From WHSW01 sp963742205 (GTDB lineage Bacteria; Actinomycetota; Thermoleophilia; Solirubrobacterales; 70-9), in contig CAVUKZ010000009.1 in NCBI GenBank assembly GCA_963742205.1, positions 434,001-498,000 on the forward strand: 64,000 nt of DNA, read 5' to 3'. Below, in pieces: positions 43,711 through 51,705 of this stretch. The stretch's first letter is position 1; the number at the start of each line of letters is the position of its first letter. Both the position numbers and the translations under genes were made by a program. The notes beneath the pieces are model-generated. The model ran no database searches. It saw nothing but the letters and a program-made list of their open reading frames with translations, and had not been told where the DNA came from.

Positions 43711-44151
43711 GTGCGTCGGCTCGTCGACCTACCCCGTTACGTGGTGGCCTCGGCGTTCAGCTTCGTCTTCATCATCGCGGCCACCGCGGCCCTGCACGAG
43801 ATCGTCGGGCTCTCGGAGACCCTGGCGCCGGCGGTCGCTCTGGTGCTCGCGTTCGCGATCAACTTCGCGCTCCTGCGGCTGTGGGTGTTTCCGGGCCAGG
43901 AGGCGCCGCTCGGCCGCCAGTTGCTCGAGACCGCGATCACCTCGGCGATCTTCCGGGCGCTGGAGTACGGCGTCTTCCTCGGCTTCCACCTGGGGCTCGG
44001 GATCAACTACCTGGTCGCCACCGGGGCCTCGGTGTGCCTCTCGGCGCTCGGCAAGTACTTCGTCTACAGGGAGATCGTCTTCAGCCGCTCGCGCTCGCGC
44101 TCCGCCTCCGCGGGCGACCCGCCGCCGCTGGCCCCCGGCCCCTCGAGGTGA
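43711..44151 (+). CDS. GtrA-like flippase-family membrane protein
   Basis: 146 residues with four membrane spans: VVASAFSFVFIIAATAAL, LAPAVALVLAFAINFALLRL, an amphipathic stretch through ETAITSAIFRALEYGVFLGF, and NYLVATGASVCLSALGKYFV. The N-F-x-L-x-R-x-W-V-F and K-Y-x-V-Y-R segments are GtrA family hallmarks. GtrA proteins move polyprenyl-linked sugars or assist GtrB glycosyltransferases; a GtrB-like gene is convergent at 44064. Tail overlaps it by 88 bases. Confidence 0.8.
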   Translation: MRRLVDLPRYVVASAFSFVFIIAATAALHEIVGLSETLAPAVALVLAFAINFALLRLWVFPGQEAPLGRQLLETAITSAIFRALEYGVFLGFHLGLGINYLVATGASVCLSALGKYFVYREIVFSRSRSRSASAGDPPPLAPGPSR

Positions 44152-45107
44152 GAGGGCTCGATCCCAGCCTTTAGCTCCAGCCGGCGCACGCGCTCGAAGA
44201 TCCGCTGGGAGATCACCCGCTGGCTCGCGAGCATGTCGCCGATCACCCCGAGGCCGAACATCTGCACCGCGATCACCGCGAGCACGGCCCCGAGGATCAG
44301 CGACTGCACGTGGCCGCTCGAGTCGCCGTTGAGGATCACGTCGAGCACGAACGGCATCCACGAGAGCAGGGCGGCGATCGCGAACGCGCAGGCGGCGATC
44401 GTGAACACGCGCAGCGGCTCGTAGAGCACGTAGGCACGAAAGATCGCGAGGGCGTTGCGGCGCACGTAGGTCCCGGTGCTCGGGAAGAGACGTGACTCGC
44501 GATCGGTCGGGTTGGTCTTGATCGGCACGTGCTCGACCGCGACCAGCATCTTGCCCGCCTGGATCAGGGCCTCGAGCGTGTAGGTGAAGTTCGAGACCAC
44601 CACGAGTTGCAGCGCCGCCTCGCGGTTGTAGGCGCGAAAGCCCGAGGTCGTGTCCGGGACGTCCGTATCCGAGGCGCGGCGGACGACCCAGCTCCCGAGC
44701 CGCTGCAGCGCCTTCTTGGTCGCCGAGAAGTGCTCGATCTGCTCCACCTGGCGGTCGCCGACGACCATGTCGGCCCGTCCCTCGAGGATCGGGGCGACGA
44801 GCCGCGGGATCTCCTCCGCGCGGTACTGGTTGTCGGCGTCCGTGTTGACGATCACGTCGGCGCCCAGCTTCAGCGCCGCATCGAGGCCGGCCTGAAAGGC
44901 GGCGGCGAGACCCTTGTTGTTCGTGAGCCGCACGAGGTGGTCGGCGCCGCCCGCCCGGGCGACCTCGGCCGTGCGGTCGGTCGATCCGTCGTCGATGACC
45001 AGCCACTCGACCGTGTCGAAGCCCTCGACCTCGCGTGGTAGCTCGGCGAGCACCGTCGGCAGCGTCCGCTCCTCGTCGAGGCACGGAATCTGGATGATCA
45101 GCTTCAC
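44064..45107 (-). CDS. GtrB/DPM1-like polyprenyl-phosphate glycosyltransferase
   Basis: 347 residues from GTG 45107. GT2 domain 1-210: KLIIQIPCLDEERTLPTVLA, WLVIDDGSTDRTAEVARAGG, NKGLAAAFQAGLDAALKLGA and DVIVNTDADNQYRAEEIPRL with the catalytic TDAD. Then TSGFRAYNREAAL. Two C-terminal membrane spans (about 232-255 and 265-285) and a charged tail. Such enzymes load a hexose onto undecaprenyl phosphate on the inner face, for GtrA flipping and a GT-C enzyme outside. The sugar is not readable. Confidence 0.85.
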   Translation of the reverse strand: MKLIIQIPCLDEERTLPTVLAELPREVEGFDTVEWLVIDDGSTDRTAEVARAGGADHLVRLTNNKGLAAAFQAGLDAALKLGADVIVNTDADNQYRAEEIPRLVAPILEGRADMVVGDRQVEQIEHFSATKKALQRLGSWVVRRASDTDVPDTTSGFRAYNREAALQLVVVSNFTYTLEALIQAGKMLVAVEHVPIKTNPTDRESRLFPSTGTYVRRNALAIFRAYVLYEPLRVFTIAACAFAIAALLSWMPFVLDVILNGDSSGHVQSLILGAVLAVIAVQMFGLGVIGDMLASQRVISQRIFERVRRLELKAGIEPSHLEGPGASGGGSPAEAERERERLKTISL

Positions 45108-45168
45108 GCCAAGGCCGATGGTAGGCCTCGCGGAGGTCGCGGCGCAGCAGCCCGCGCCCTGGACCCGG

Positions 45169-45657
45169 TCACCCCGGCGGCGTCGTCTCCTCGGCGAGCG
45201 GCAGCGGCGCCTCGAGCGTGGTCCACGAGTCGACGTCCGGGAGCCCGAACTCGTGCACCTTGCGCACCGAGCCGACCTTGCGATAGCCGAAATGGCGCTC
45301 GTACCAGGCGATCGTCTCGGGCCGGTCGGCGTTGGTGATCACCCGCCTGGCGCCCGCCTCGGCCATGAGGCGCATGCGCAGGGTCTGCAGCTCGCGTCCG
45401 ATTCCATGCTCACGCGCCCCCGGGTCGACGGCGAGCAGCGTGGTCTTGCCAACGAGTTCGCCGTCGCGATCGAGCAGGCGGTAGCCGCCGACCCCGACGA
45501 TCTCGCCCTCGGCCTCGGCCACGTACCAGCTGCCGACGTCGAAGTCGTCCATCTCCGCCGACGGCACGTGGTGCATGTTCGCCGTCTCGAGCACGCGGAG
45601 CATCCCGGCGCGATCTGCGGGCAGCTCGGCGGGGCGGATCCGGGGTCGGGCGTCCAT
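45169..45657 (-). CDS. GNAT family N-acetyltransferase
   Basis: 162 residues from ATG 45657. GNAT fold: IRPAELPADRAGMLRVLETA at the N-terminus, IVGVGGYRLLDRDGELVGKT in the middle, the acetyl-CoA loop LAVDPGAREHGIGRELQTLR (R-x-x-G-I-G), and ETIAWYERHFGYRKVGSV near the end. Substrate unknown. TAGGGT ten bases upstream may be the promoter -10. Divergent from proS with 37 bases between starts. Confidence 0.82.
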   Translation of the reverse strand: MDARPRIRPAELPADRAGMLRVLETANMHHVPSAEMDDFDVGSWYVAEAEGEIVGVGGYRLLDRDGELVGKTTLLAVDPGAREHGIGRELQTLRMRLMAEAGARRVITNADRPETIAWYERHFGYRKVGSVRKVHEFGLPDVDSWTTLEAPLPLAEETTPPG

Positions 45658-45679
45658 CGGTACGGGGACCCTACGGCGG

Positions 45680-45685
45680 TAGTCT
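45680..45685 (+). promoter_or_regulatory. -10 box TAGTCT of proS
   Basis: TAGTCT ends nine bases before the GTG start of proS. No ribosome-binding site between. Confidence 0.35.
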
Positions 45686-45694
45686 GGCCGCTCG

Positions 45695-47380
45695 GTGACC
45701 CGGCTCTCCACATACTTCCTGCCCACCCTGCGTGACGACCCTGCGGACGCCGAGTCCGTGAGCCACCGGCTGATGGTTCGCGCCGGGCTCGTGCGCCAGC
45801 TCGGCTCCGGGCTGTGGACCTGGCTGCCGGCCGGATACCGCGTCGTGACGACGGCCGAGCGGGTGATCCGCGAGGAGATCGACGCGATCGGCGGCCAGGA
45901 GATGCTGCTCCCCGTGCTGCAGCCCGCCGAGCTCTGGCAGCGGACCGGTCGCTACGCCATCGAGGAGCTGTTCAAGCTCAACGACCGCAAGGACTCGCCG
46001 TACGTGCTCGCGATGACCCACGAGGAGGCGATCACCTTCCACATCGCCCGCGAGCTGCGCTCCTATCGCGAGCTGCCCAAGATCCTCTACCACGTCCAGG
46101 TCAAGGAGCGCGACGAGCCGCGGCCCCGCGCCGGCGTGCTGCGCACGCGCGAGTTCACGATGAAGGACAGCTACTCGTTCGACCGCGACGAGGAGGGCCT
46201 GGACGCGAGCTATGAGCTCCATCGGCGCGCCTACGGGCGGATCCTCGACCGCTGCGGGGTGCGCTGGTATGAGGTCGAGTCCGACGTCGGGATGATGGGC
46301 GGCTCCGCCGCTCACGAGTACATGGCGCCGTCGGCGGCGGGCGAGGACCAGATCGCGCTCGCGCCCGGCTACGCGGCGAACGTCGAGATCGCCTCGGCGC
46401 AGGCGCAGTCCGTGGAGCTGCCGCCAGCGCTCGACGAGCCGCGCGAGGTGCCCACCCCGGGCCTGACCACGGTCGACGAGGTCGCGGGCGCGCTCGGGGT
46501 CGTCTCCGGGGCCGCGCTGAAGGCGATGCCGGTGATCGTCGAGGGCCGCGGGATGGTCATGGCGCTGGTCCGCGGCGACCATCGCCTGAACGAGATCAAG
46601 CTCACCAACGCGCTCGGGGCTCAGTTCCGCCAGGCGACGCCGGAGGAGATCGAGGCCGAGATCGGGCCGCCGGGGTTCATCGGCCCCGTCGGCGCCCAGG
46701 TGCCCGTGGTCAAGGACGCCGCGATCCAGGGCGCGGGGTATTTCGCCGGCGCCAACCGGCCCGACGCCCACCTGATCGGGGTCGAGCCGGGGCGCGACTT
46801 CGCCTACGAGGAGCTCGACTTCCGCACGGTCGAGGCCGGGGACCTGTCGCCGGGAGGCGACCCGATCGTGATCGAGGACGCGATCGAGGTCGGCAACATC
46901 TTCAAGCTCGGCACCCGCTATTCCGAGCCGCTCGGCGCGACCTACCTCGACCCCGACGGCAAGGAACGAGCGATCGTCATGGGCTGCTACGGGATCGGGC
47001 CCGCGCGCATCGTCGCCGCCGCGATCGAGCAGAACGCCGACGAGAAGGGGATCGTGTGGCCACGGGCTCTCGCGCCCTGGGACGTGCACGTGGTCGCGCT
47101 CGGCAAGCCCGGCGAAGAGGCCGCGGAGGCCGCGGAGCGCCTGTACGAGGAGCTGCGCGCCTCCCGGCTCGAGGCGCTGCTCGACGATCGCGCGGCCGGT
47201 GCCGGGGAGAAGCTCACCGACGCCGAGTTGCTGGGCTGCCCACTGCGCATCGTGGTCGGCAAGCGGACCCTGGCCGAGGGCCAGGTGGAGGCGCAGGAGC
47301 GGCGTACCGGCGCCGAGCACCGGCTGGACGTCGCCGACGCCGCGCACCGGGCGGGCGAGATCCTGTCCACGCTGTCCTGA
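45695..47380 (+). CDS. proS: Prolyl-tRNA synthetase, bacterial type
   Basis: 561 residues, class II synthetase with the INS editing insertion (about 220-400) between motifs 2 and 3, the bacterial ProS type. Motif 1 region RLMVRAGLVRQLGSGLWTWL, motif 2 VLRTREFTMKDSYSFD, editing domain GAALKAMPVIVEGRGMVMAL, motif 3 AIVMGCYGIGPARIVAAAIE, then the anticodon-binding domain (VHVVALGKPGEEAAEAAERL). The editing site removes mischarged Ala. GTG start at 45695. Confidence 0.95.
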   Translation: MTRLSTYFLPTLRDDPADAESVSHRLMVRAGLVRQLGSGLWTWLPAGYRVVTTAERVIREEIDAIGGQEMLLPVLQPAELWQRTGRYAIEELFKLNDRKDSPYVLAMTHEEAITFHIARELRSYRELPKILYHVQVKERDEPRPRAGVLRTREFTMKDSYSFDRDEEGLDASYELHRRAYGRILDRCGVRWYEVESDVGMMGGSAAHEYMAPSAAGEDQIALAPGYAANVEIASAQAQSVELPPALDEPREVPTPGLTTVDEVAGALGVVSGAALKAMPVIVEGRGMVMALVRGDHRLNEIKLTNALGAQFRQATPEEIEAEIGPPGFIGPVGAQVPVVKDAAIQGAGYFAGANRPDAHLIGVEPGRDFAYEELDFRTVEAGDLSPGGDPIVIEDAIEVGNIFKLGTRYSEPLGATYLDPDGKERAIVMGCYGIGPARIVAAAIEQNADEKGIVWPRALAPWDVHVVALGKPGEEAAEAAERLYEELRASRLEALLDDRAAGAGEKLTDAELLGCPLRIVVGKRTLAEGQVEAQERRTGAEHRLDVADAAHRAGEILSTLS

Positions 47381-47382
47381 GG

Positions 47383-48018
47383 ATGGCCTCCCCGCGGTCG
47401 AAGCGCCGGCTGTTCGGCATCGACCGCTCCGGCCCGCCGCCGAGCGTGACCCGCCGCGGCGCGCCGCTGCGCCCGTGGACGATCCCGAACCTCGTCGGCT
47501 ACGTGCGCCTGGCTGCGATCCCGGTCTTCTGCGTGCTCGCCTTCTCCAGCGACGACGGCCGCGACCCGGCCGCGGCGCTGCTCTACCTGGCGATCGCCGC
47601 GAGCGACTACCTCGACGGCTTCCTGGCCCGGGCGACGGGCCAGTACTCGCGCATGGGCGCGCTGCTCGACCCGGTCGTCGACCGGCTCACGGTGCTCGCC
47701 GGGGCCGCGGTGTGCTGGCACTTCGAGCTGCTTCCACGCTGGGCACTCCTCGTACTCGCCGGACGCGAGGTGGTCACCCTGATCCTGGCCCAGATGGCCC
47801 TGCGCCGCGGCATCGACCTCGAGATCAACTGGATCGGGCGGATCGCCGTGTTCCTCGTCTTCTCGTGCATCTTCTGGGCGATGGTGCTCGACTGGTGGAT
47901 CATCCGCGCGGCGTTCGTGGCCGGGGTCGCGGCCGCGGTGCTCGCGACGGTCGTTTACGTGCGCGCCGCCTTCGGCCGTCGCCCGCACGGGGGCGTGCAA
48001 CCGTCAAGCTCAAGTTGA
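47383..48018 (+). CDS. pgsA: CDP-alcohol phosphatidyltransferase (PgsA-like)
   Basis: 211 residues from ATG 47383, two bases after proS. The CDP-alcohol motif D-G-x2-A-R-x8-G-x3-D-x3-D is complete: SDYLDGFLARATGQYS then MGALLDPVVDRLTVLAG. Begins with PWTIPNLVGYVRLAAIPVF. Transfers phosphatidyl from CDP-DAG to glycerol-3-phosphate or another alcohol. The neighbourhood matches mycobacterial pgsA2-garA-merR, so phosphatidylglycerophosphate synthase is likely but not proven. Confidence 0.85.
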   Translation: MASPRSKRRLFGIDRSGPPPSVTRRGAPLRPWTIPNLVGYVRLAAIPVFCVLAFSSDDGRDPAAALLYLAIAASDYLDGFLARATGQYSRMGALLDPVVDRLTVLAGAAVCWHFELLPRWALLVLAGREVVTLILAQMALRRGIDLEINWIGRIAVFLVFSCIFWAMVLDWWIIRAAFVAGVAAAVLATVVYVRAAFGRRPHGGVQPSSSS

Positions 48019-48041
48019 AGTTTGCGGATCGGCCTTATAAT
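48015..48041 (+). promoter_or_regulatory. Consensus-like promoter of the RsiG-like gene
   Basis: TTGAAG (48015-48020), a 15-base spacer and a perfect TATAAT (48036-48041) six bases before the ATG at 48048. It is the best sigma-70 promoter in the window and implies a leaderless mRNA. Confidence 0.6.
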
Positions 48042-48047
48042 CGCTCC

Positions 48048-48308
48048 ATGAGCTACGACGACACCACCCCGGACATCGGCTCGATGAGCGACGAGGAGCT
48101 CAAGGAGCTCATCGGTGAGCTGACCGAGGAGGAGCGCGAGGTCTCGTACCGCCGCCGCGTACTGCACGGCCGGATCGACATCCTGCGCGCCGAGCTCGTC
48201 AACCGGCTCAAGATCAAGCGGGAGTCGGGGGACGCGACGATCACGGGAGCGGACGTCCAACAGCTCACGGAGATCCTGCTCGGCAAGGTCCCGGCGCCGG
48301 AGGAGTAA
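48048..48308 (+). CDS. RsiG-like small helical protein (possible c-di-GMP-binding anti-sigma)
   Basis: 86 residues: MSDEELKELIGELTEEE, then a long helix REVSYRRRVLHGRIDILRAE. This matches the RsiG family, coiled-coil anti-sigma factors that hold WhiG-type sigma when bound to c-di-GMP through E-x3-S-x2-R-x3-Q-x3-D. Here the residues are Glu29, Ser33, Arg36, His40 and Asp44: four of five are kept and Gln is replaced by His. There is one motif per chain, so a homodimer would be needed to make a full site. No WhiG gene is in the window. Family call is by pattern; c-di-GMP binding is inference. Confidence 0.65.
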   Translation: MSYDDTTPDIGSMSDEELKELIGELTEEEREVSYRRRVLHGRIDILRAELVNRLKIKRESGDATITGADVQQLTEILLGKVPAPEE

Positions 48309-48342
48309 TGAGCCGGCCCGGCACGGAGGCCGTGGGGCGCTG

Positions 48343-48822
48343 ATGGCGTTGCACTGCCCTGAATGCGGCTTCGTCAACCCCGAAGGCGCCAACTACTGCC
48401 AGAAGTGCGGTGCCTTCCTCGGTCGCCCCGAGGAGGGCGACGAGCCGTCGACGATGACCTACAAGGTCGACGAGACCGGCGAGTACACGCCGATCGACAT
48501 CGACGAGGAGGTCGACAAGTCGGGCGCCGCGCTCGTGATCCGCTCGGGCGGCGGCAGGGCGGGGGAGAGCTTTCCCGTCGACCAGGAGCGGATGAGCATC
48601 GGGCGCACGCCCGACGCCGCCGTCTTCCTCGACGACGTCACCGTTTCGCGAAATCACGCCCTGCTCGTCCATCGCCAGGACGGGCACTACATCGACGACC
48701 TCGGCTCGCTCAACGGCACCTACGTGAACCGGCGCCGGATCGAGTCGCACCGGCTCGACGACGGCGACGAGATCCAGATCGGCAAGTACAAGCTCAGCTA
48801 CCTCGAGCGGGATGAGGAGTAG
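48343..48822 (+). CDS. Zinc-ribbon plus FHA-domain protein (GarA-like)
   Basis: 159 residues. N-terminal zinc ribbon with Cys5, Cys8, Cys19 and Cys22 (CPECGFVNPEGANYCQKCG). A linker with STMTYKVDETGEYTP could carry phospho-threonines as in GarA. FHA domain about 62-155: MSIGRTPDAAVFLDD, TVSRNHALLVHRQD and GSLNGTYVNRRRIE, with the Arg, Ser-Arg and Asn that bind pThr. GarA in mycobacteria is a Ser/Thr-kinase-controlled switch of 2-oxoglutarate metabolism. Followed four bases later by the MerR gene, as in mycobacteria. Confidence 0.85.
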   Translation: MALHCPECGFVNPEGANYCQKCGAFLGRPEEGDEPSTMTYKVDETGEYTPIDIDEEVDKSGAALVIRSGGGRAGESFPVDQERMSIGRTPDAAVFLDDVTVSRNHALLVHRQDGHYIDDLGSLNGTYVNRRRIESHRLDDGDEIQIGKYKLSYLERDEE

Positions 48823-48825
48823 GCG

Positions 48826-49602
48826 ATGGCCGTGGTGACCAGCAAGGGCCCGGCGAGCGACGAGCGCGGCAGCGACGCGCGCTCGAGCCGCGACGGCGGC
48901 GGCGACTCCAGGCCGCGCAAGGCGCTGACGATCGGCGCCGTCGCGAAGATCCTCGGCCAGGAGTTCGACGACATCTCGATCTCCAAGATCCGGTACCTCG
49001 AGGACCAGAAGCTGCTCGCCCCGCGGCGCACAGCCGGGGGCTACCGGCTCTATAGCCAGGCCGATGTCGAGCGCCTGCGGGCCATCCTGCGGATGCAGCG
49101 CGACGAGTTCCTGCCCCTGCGGGTGATCCGCCAGGAGCTCGCCAGCGGCGACTTCACAGGACGCCGCCCAAGCGACGAGAGCCAGAAGCGGCGCGCCGCG
49201 TCGGTCGGCGAGCCGGTGCGCGGCTTCGGCCGCGAGGAGCTGCTGGCGGAGGCCGGCGTCGGCGACCAGTTCCTGCGGGAGCTGCAGGAGTTCGGGATCG
49301 TCGCCGCCAAGCGCCGTGACGGCCGCGAGGCCTACGACGAGACCGACCTCGAGATCGTTCGCGCCGCGGCCGAGCTGTCCCGGTTCGGTGTCGGTGGCCG
49401 CAACCTGCGGGTCTTCAAGACCTCGGCCGATCGCGAGGCCGCGCTGCTCGAGCAGCTCCTGAGCGCGCAGCTGCGCTCCCGCAGCCAGGCGCGGCGCAAG
49501 GAGGCGGTCGAGAACCTCGAGAGCCTCGCCGCGGTCTGCGGCCACCTCAAGCACCTGCTCCTGGTCCGGGACCTGCGGCGGCTGAAGTCGGCCGCGGAGT
49601 AG
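48826..49602 (+). CDS. MerR family transcriptional regulator (Rv1828-like)
   Basis: 258 residues. A disordered N-terminus (1-32) then winged HTH about 34-105: LTIGAVAKILGQEF, SISKIRYLEDQKLLAPRRTA, GGYRLYSQADVERLRAILRM. The C-terminal part is helical (ELLAEAGVGDQFLRELQEFG, AAELSRFGVGGRNLRVFKTS) without the metal-binding Cys of MerR, as in the Rv1828 type that follows garA. Probably binds a long palindromic promoter as a dimer; effector unknown. Confidence 0.85.
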   Translation: MAVVTSKGPASDERGSDARSSRDGGGDSRPRKALTIGAVAKILGQEFDDISISKIRYLEDQKLLAPRRTAGGYRLYSQADVERLRAILRMQRDEFLPLRVIRQELASGDFTGRRPSDESQKRRAASVGEPVRGFGREELLAEAGVGDQFLRELQEFGIVAAKRRDGREAYDETDLEIVRAAAELSRFGVGGRNLRVFKTSADREAALLEQLLSAQLRSRSQARRKEAVENLESLAAVCGHLKHLLLVRDLRRLKSAAE

Positions 49603-49612
49603 GACCCCGCCG

Positions 49613-50062
49613 ATGCCGCGCGTCTCGCGCATGCGGCTGATCGCGGCCCCGTCGGACCGCGTCTGGGACCTGGTCTCGGACCCGCACAACCTCCCCCGGT
49701 GGTGGCCGCGCGCGATCCGGGTCGAGGACGTGCGCCAGGTCGACGGTGAGGCCCAGTGGACGAGCGTGCTCGAGACCGAGCGCGGCACCGGGGTCCGCGC
49801 CGACTTCCGCTGCACCGAGTCGAGCGAACGCGAGCGCTACGCCTGGGAGCAGCAGATCGAGGGCACGCCCTTTGAGCGCGTTCTGCGAGCCGCCAGGCTG
49901 GAGATCGGGATGCGGCCCGATGGGGAGGCGACCGAGGTCACGCTGACCAGCGAGGAGGCCCTGCGCGGGATCTCCCGCCTCGGGTCCTCGATGATGAAGG
50001 GCGCCGCACGCGGGCGGCTCGACGAGGCCCTCACTGGGATCGAGCGGGTGCTGGTGGCATGA
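49613..50062 (+). CDS. SRPBCC/polyketide-cyclase-like protein
   Basis: 149 residues with the START-like helix-grip fold: SRMRLIAAPSDRVWDLVSDP, HNLPRWWPRAIRVEDV, ETERGTGVRADFRCTE and a long C-terminal helix SSMMKGAARGRLDEALTGIE. Such proteins bind hydrophobic ligands or act as cyclases. The ATGA at its end overlaps the flavoprotein gene, suggesting a linked role. Confidence 0.8.
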   Translation: MPRVSRMRLIAAPSDRVWDLVSDPHNLPRWWPRAIRVEDVRQVDGEAQWTSVLETERGTGVRADFRCTESSERERYAWEQQIEGTPFERVLRAARLEIGMRPDGEATEVTLTSEEALRGISRLGSSMMKGAARGRLDEALTGIERVLVA

Positions 50063-51687
50063 CGCCGGACGGGGCTGCACGGTCGAAGTGGTGGGGCTGG
50101 GGCGACCCGCAGAAGCGCACGCCGCTGTCCGAGCGCGGGCTGGCGATGCTGCGGGCCGAACTCGGCGAGGCCGAGCCCACGCAGCGGGTCGAACTGGACG
50201 AGGTCGCCCTCGCGGCACCGAGAGCGCTACCGACGGCGATCGGCGAGACCGTGGGGGCCGCCGGGGTCCTCACCGCCCACGAGCAACGCGTCCGCCGCGC
50301 GGCGGGGAGCGGCTATCCGGACCTGATCCGGTTGCGGACGGGCACGCTCGCGAACGGGCCGGACGGGGTGGTGATGCCCGGCAGCCCGGAGGAGGTTGCA
50401 GCGGTGCTCGAGGTCTGCGCCGCCGAGGGGGTCGCCGTGGTGCCGTTTGGCGGCGGCACCAGCGTCGTCGGCGGGGTCGAGCCGCTCGCCGGCGAGCACG
50501 ACCGCGTGATCGCGCTCGACCTGCGGCGGCTCCGCGGGGTGATGGTCGACCCGGTCTCGCTGACGGCGACGCTCGGGCCCGGTCTGCGGGGGCCCGAGGC
50601 CGAGGAGGCTCTGCGCGCCCACGGGCTGACGATCGGCCACTTCCCGCAATCGTTCGAGTACGCGACGATCGGCGGGTTCGCGGCGACGCGCTCGGCCGGG
50701 CAGGCCTCGGCGGGGTACGGGCGCTTCGACGACCTCGTGACCTCGCTCGCGATGGCGACCCCGCTCGGCGAGCTGCGCACGCTCGCGACCCCGCACACGG
50801 CCGCCGGCCCCTCGCTGCGCCAGGTCGCGCTCGGCTCGGAGGGCGTGCTCGGGGCGATCACCGAGGTCACGGTTCGCGTCCGCCCGGCGCCGGAGAAGCG
50901 GCGGTACGAGGCCTGGATCGCCCCCGACTTCGCCGCGGGGTGCGAGCTGGTGCGCACGATGGCCCAGGAGGACGCGCTCGCCGACGTCACCAGGCTCTCC
51001 GACGAGTCCGAGACCCGCGTGACCATGGGGATGGCGCCGACATCGGGCGCCCAGCGGTCGCTGCTCGACGCGTACCTGCGGCTGCGCCGGCGCAGCGGCG
51101 GCTGCCTGATGATCTGCGGCTGGGAGGGCGAGCCCGAGTCCGTCGACCGTCGCCGGGCACTCTCGGCCCGCCTGCTGCGCAGCGGCGGCGCCGCGGCGCT
51201 CGGTGAGCGCCCGGGCCGGGCCTGGGAACGCGGGCGTTACGACGGTCCGTACCTGCGCGACGAGCTGCTCGACCTCGGCTACCTGATCGAGACGCTGGAG
51301 ACCTCCCACACCTGGTCGCGCCTCGGCGAGCTCTACCGGGCCGTCGGCGGAGCGCTGGACGCCGCGCTGCGCGGGCAGGGAACTCCGGGGATCGTCATGT
51401 GCCACCTCTCGCACGCCTACCGCGACGGCGCCTCGCTGTACTTCACGTTCGCCGCGCGCGGGCGGCGCGGTGAGGAGATCGAGCAGTGGCGGGCGGTGAA
51501 GTCCGCCGCCTGCGAGGCGATCGTCGCCACCGGCGGCACGATCACCCACCACCATGCGGTCGGCCGCGACCACGCGCCCTACATGGCAGCGGAGGTCGGC
51601 GACGTCGGGATCGAGGCCCTGCGGGCGCTCAAGGCGCGGTTGGATCCGGCCGGGATCATGAACCCCGGCAAGCTGCTCCCGGGCTGA
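50059..51687 (+). CDS. FAD-linked oxidase of the alkyl-DHAP synthase (AGPS) type
   Basis: 542 residues. N-terminal KWWGWGDPQKR is characteristic of AGPS; the VAO-type FAD domain has VVPFGGGTSVVGGVEPL, TIGHFPQSFEYATIGGFAAT and LGSEGVLGAITEVTVRV. The C-terminal active site has TGGTITHHHAVGRDHAPYMA, including the His triplet of AGPS, and ends PAGIMNPGKLLPG. AGPS replaces the acyl chain of acyl-DHAP by a fatty alcohol to make ether lipids. Homologues (Rv3107c) exist in mycobacteria with uncertain function; a related lactate/glycolate-type oxidase cannot be excluded. Confidence 0.8.
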   Translation: MTPDGAARSKWWGWGDPQKRTPLSERGLAMLRAELGEAEPTQRVELDEVALAAPRALPTAIGETVGAAGVLTAHEQRVRRAAGSGYPDLIRLRTGTLANGPDGVVMPGSPEEVAAVLEVCAAEGVAVVPFGGGTSVVGGVEPLAGEHDRVIALDLRRLRGVMVDPVSLTATLGPGLRGPEAEEALRAHGLTIGHFPQSFEYATIGGFAATRSAGQASAGYGRFDDLVTSLAMATPLGELRTLATPHTAAGPSLRQVALGSEGVLGAITEVTVRVRPAPEKRRYEAWIAPDFAAGCELVRTMAQEDALADVTRLSDESETRVTMGMAPTSGAQRSLLDAYLRLRRRSGGCLMICGWEGEPESVDRRRALSARLLRSGGAAALGERPGRAWERGRYDGPYLRDELLDLGYLIETLETSHTWSRLGELYRAVGGALDAALRGQGTPGIVMCHLSHAYRDGASLYFTFAARGRRGEEIEQWRAVKSAACEAIVATGGTITHHHAVGRDHAPYMAAEVGDVGIEALRALKARLDPAGIMNPGKLLPG

Positions 51688-51705
51688 GACGCCCGGCGGG
51701 GCCGA

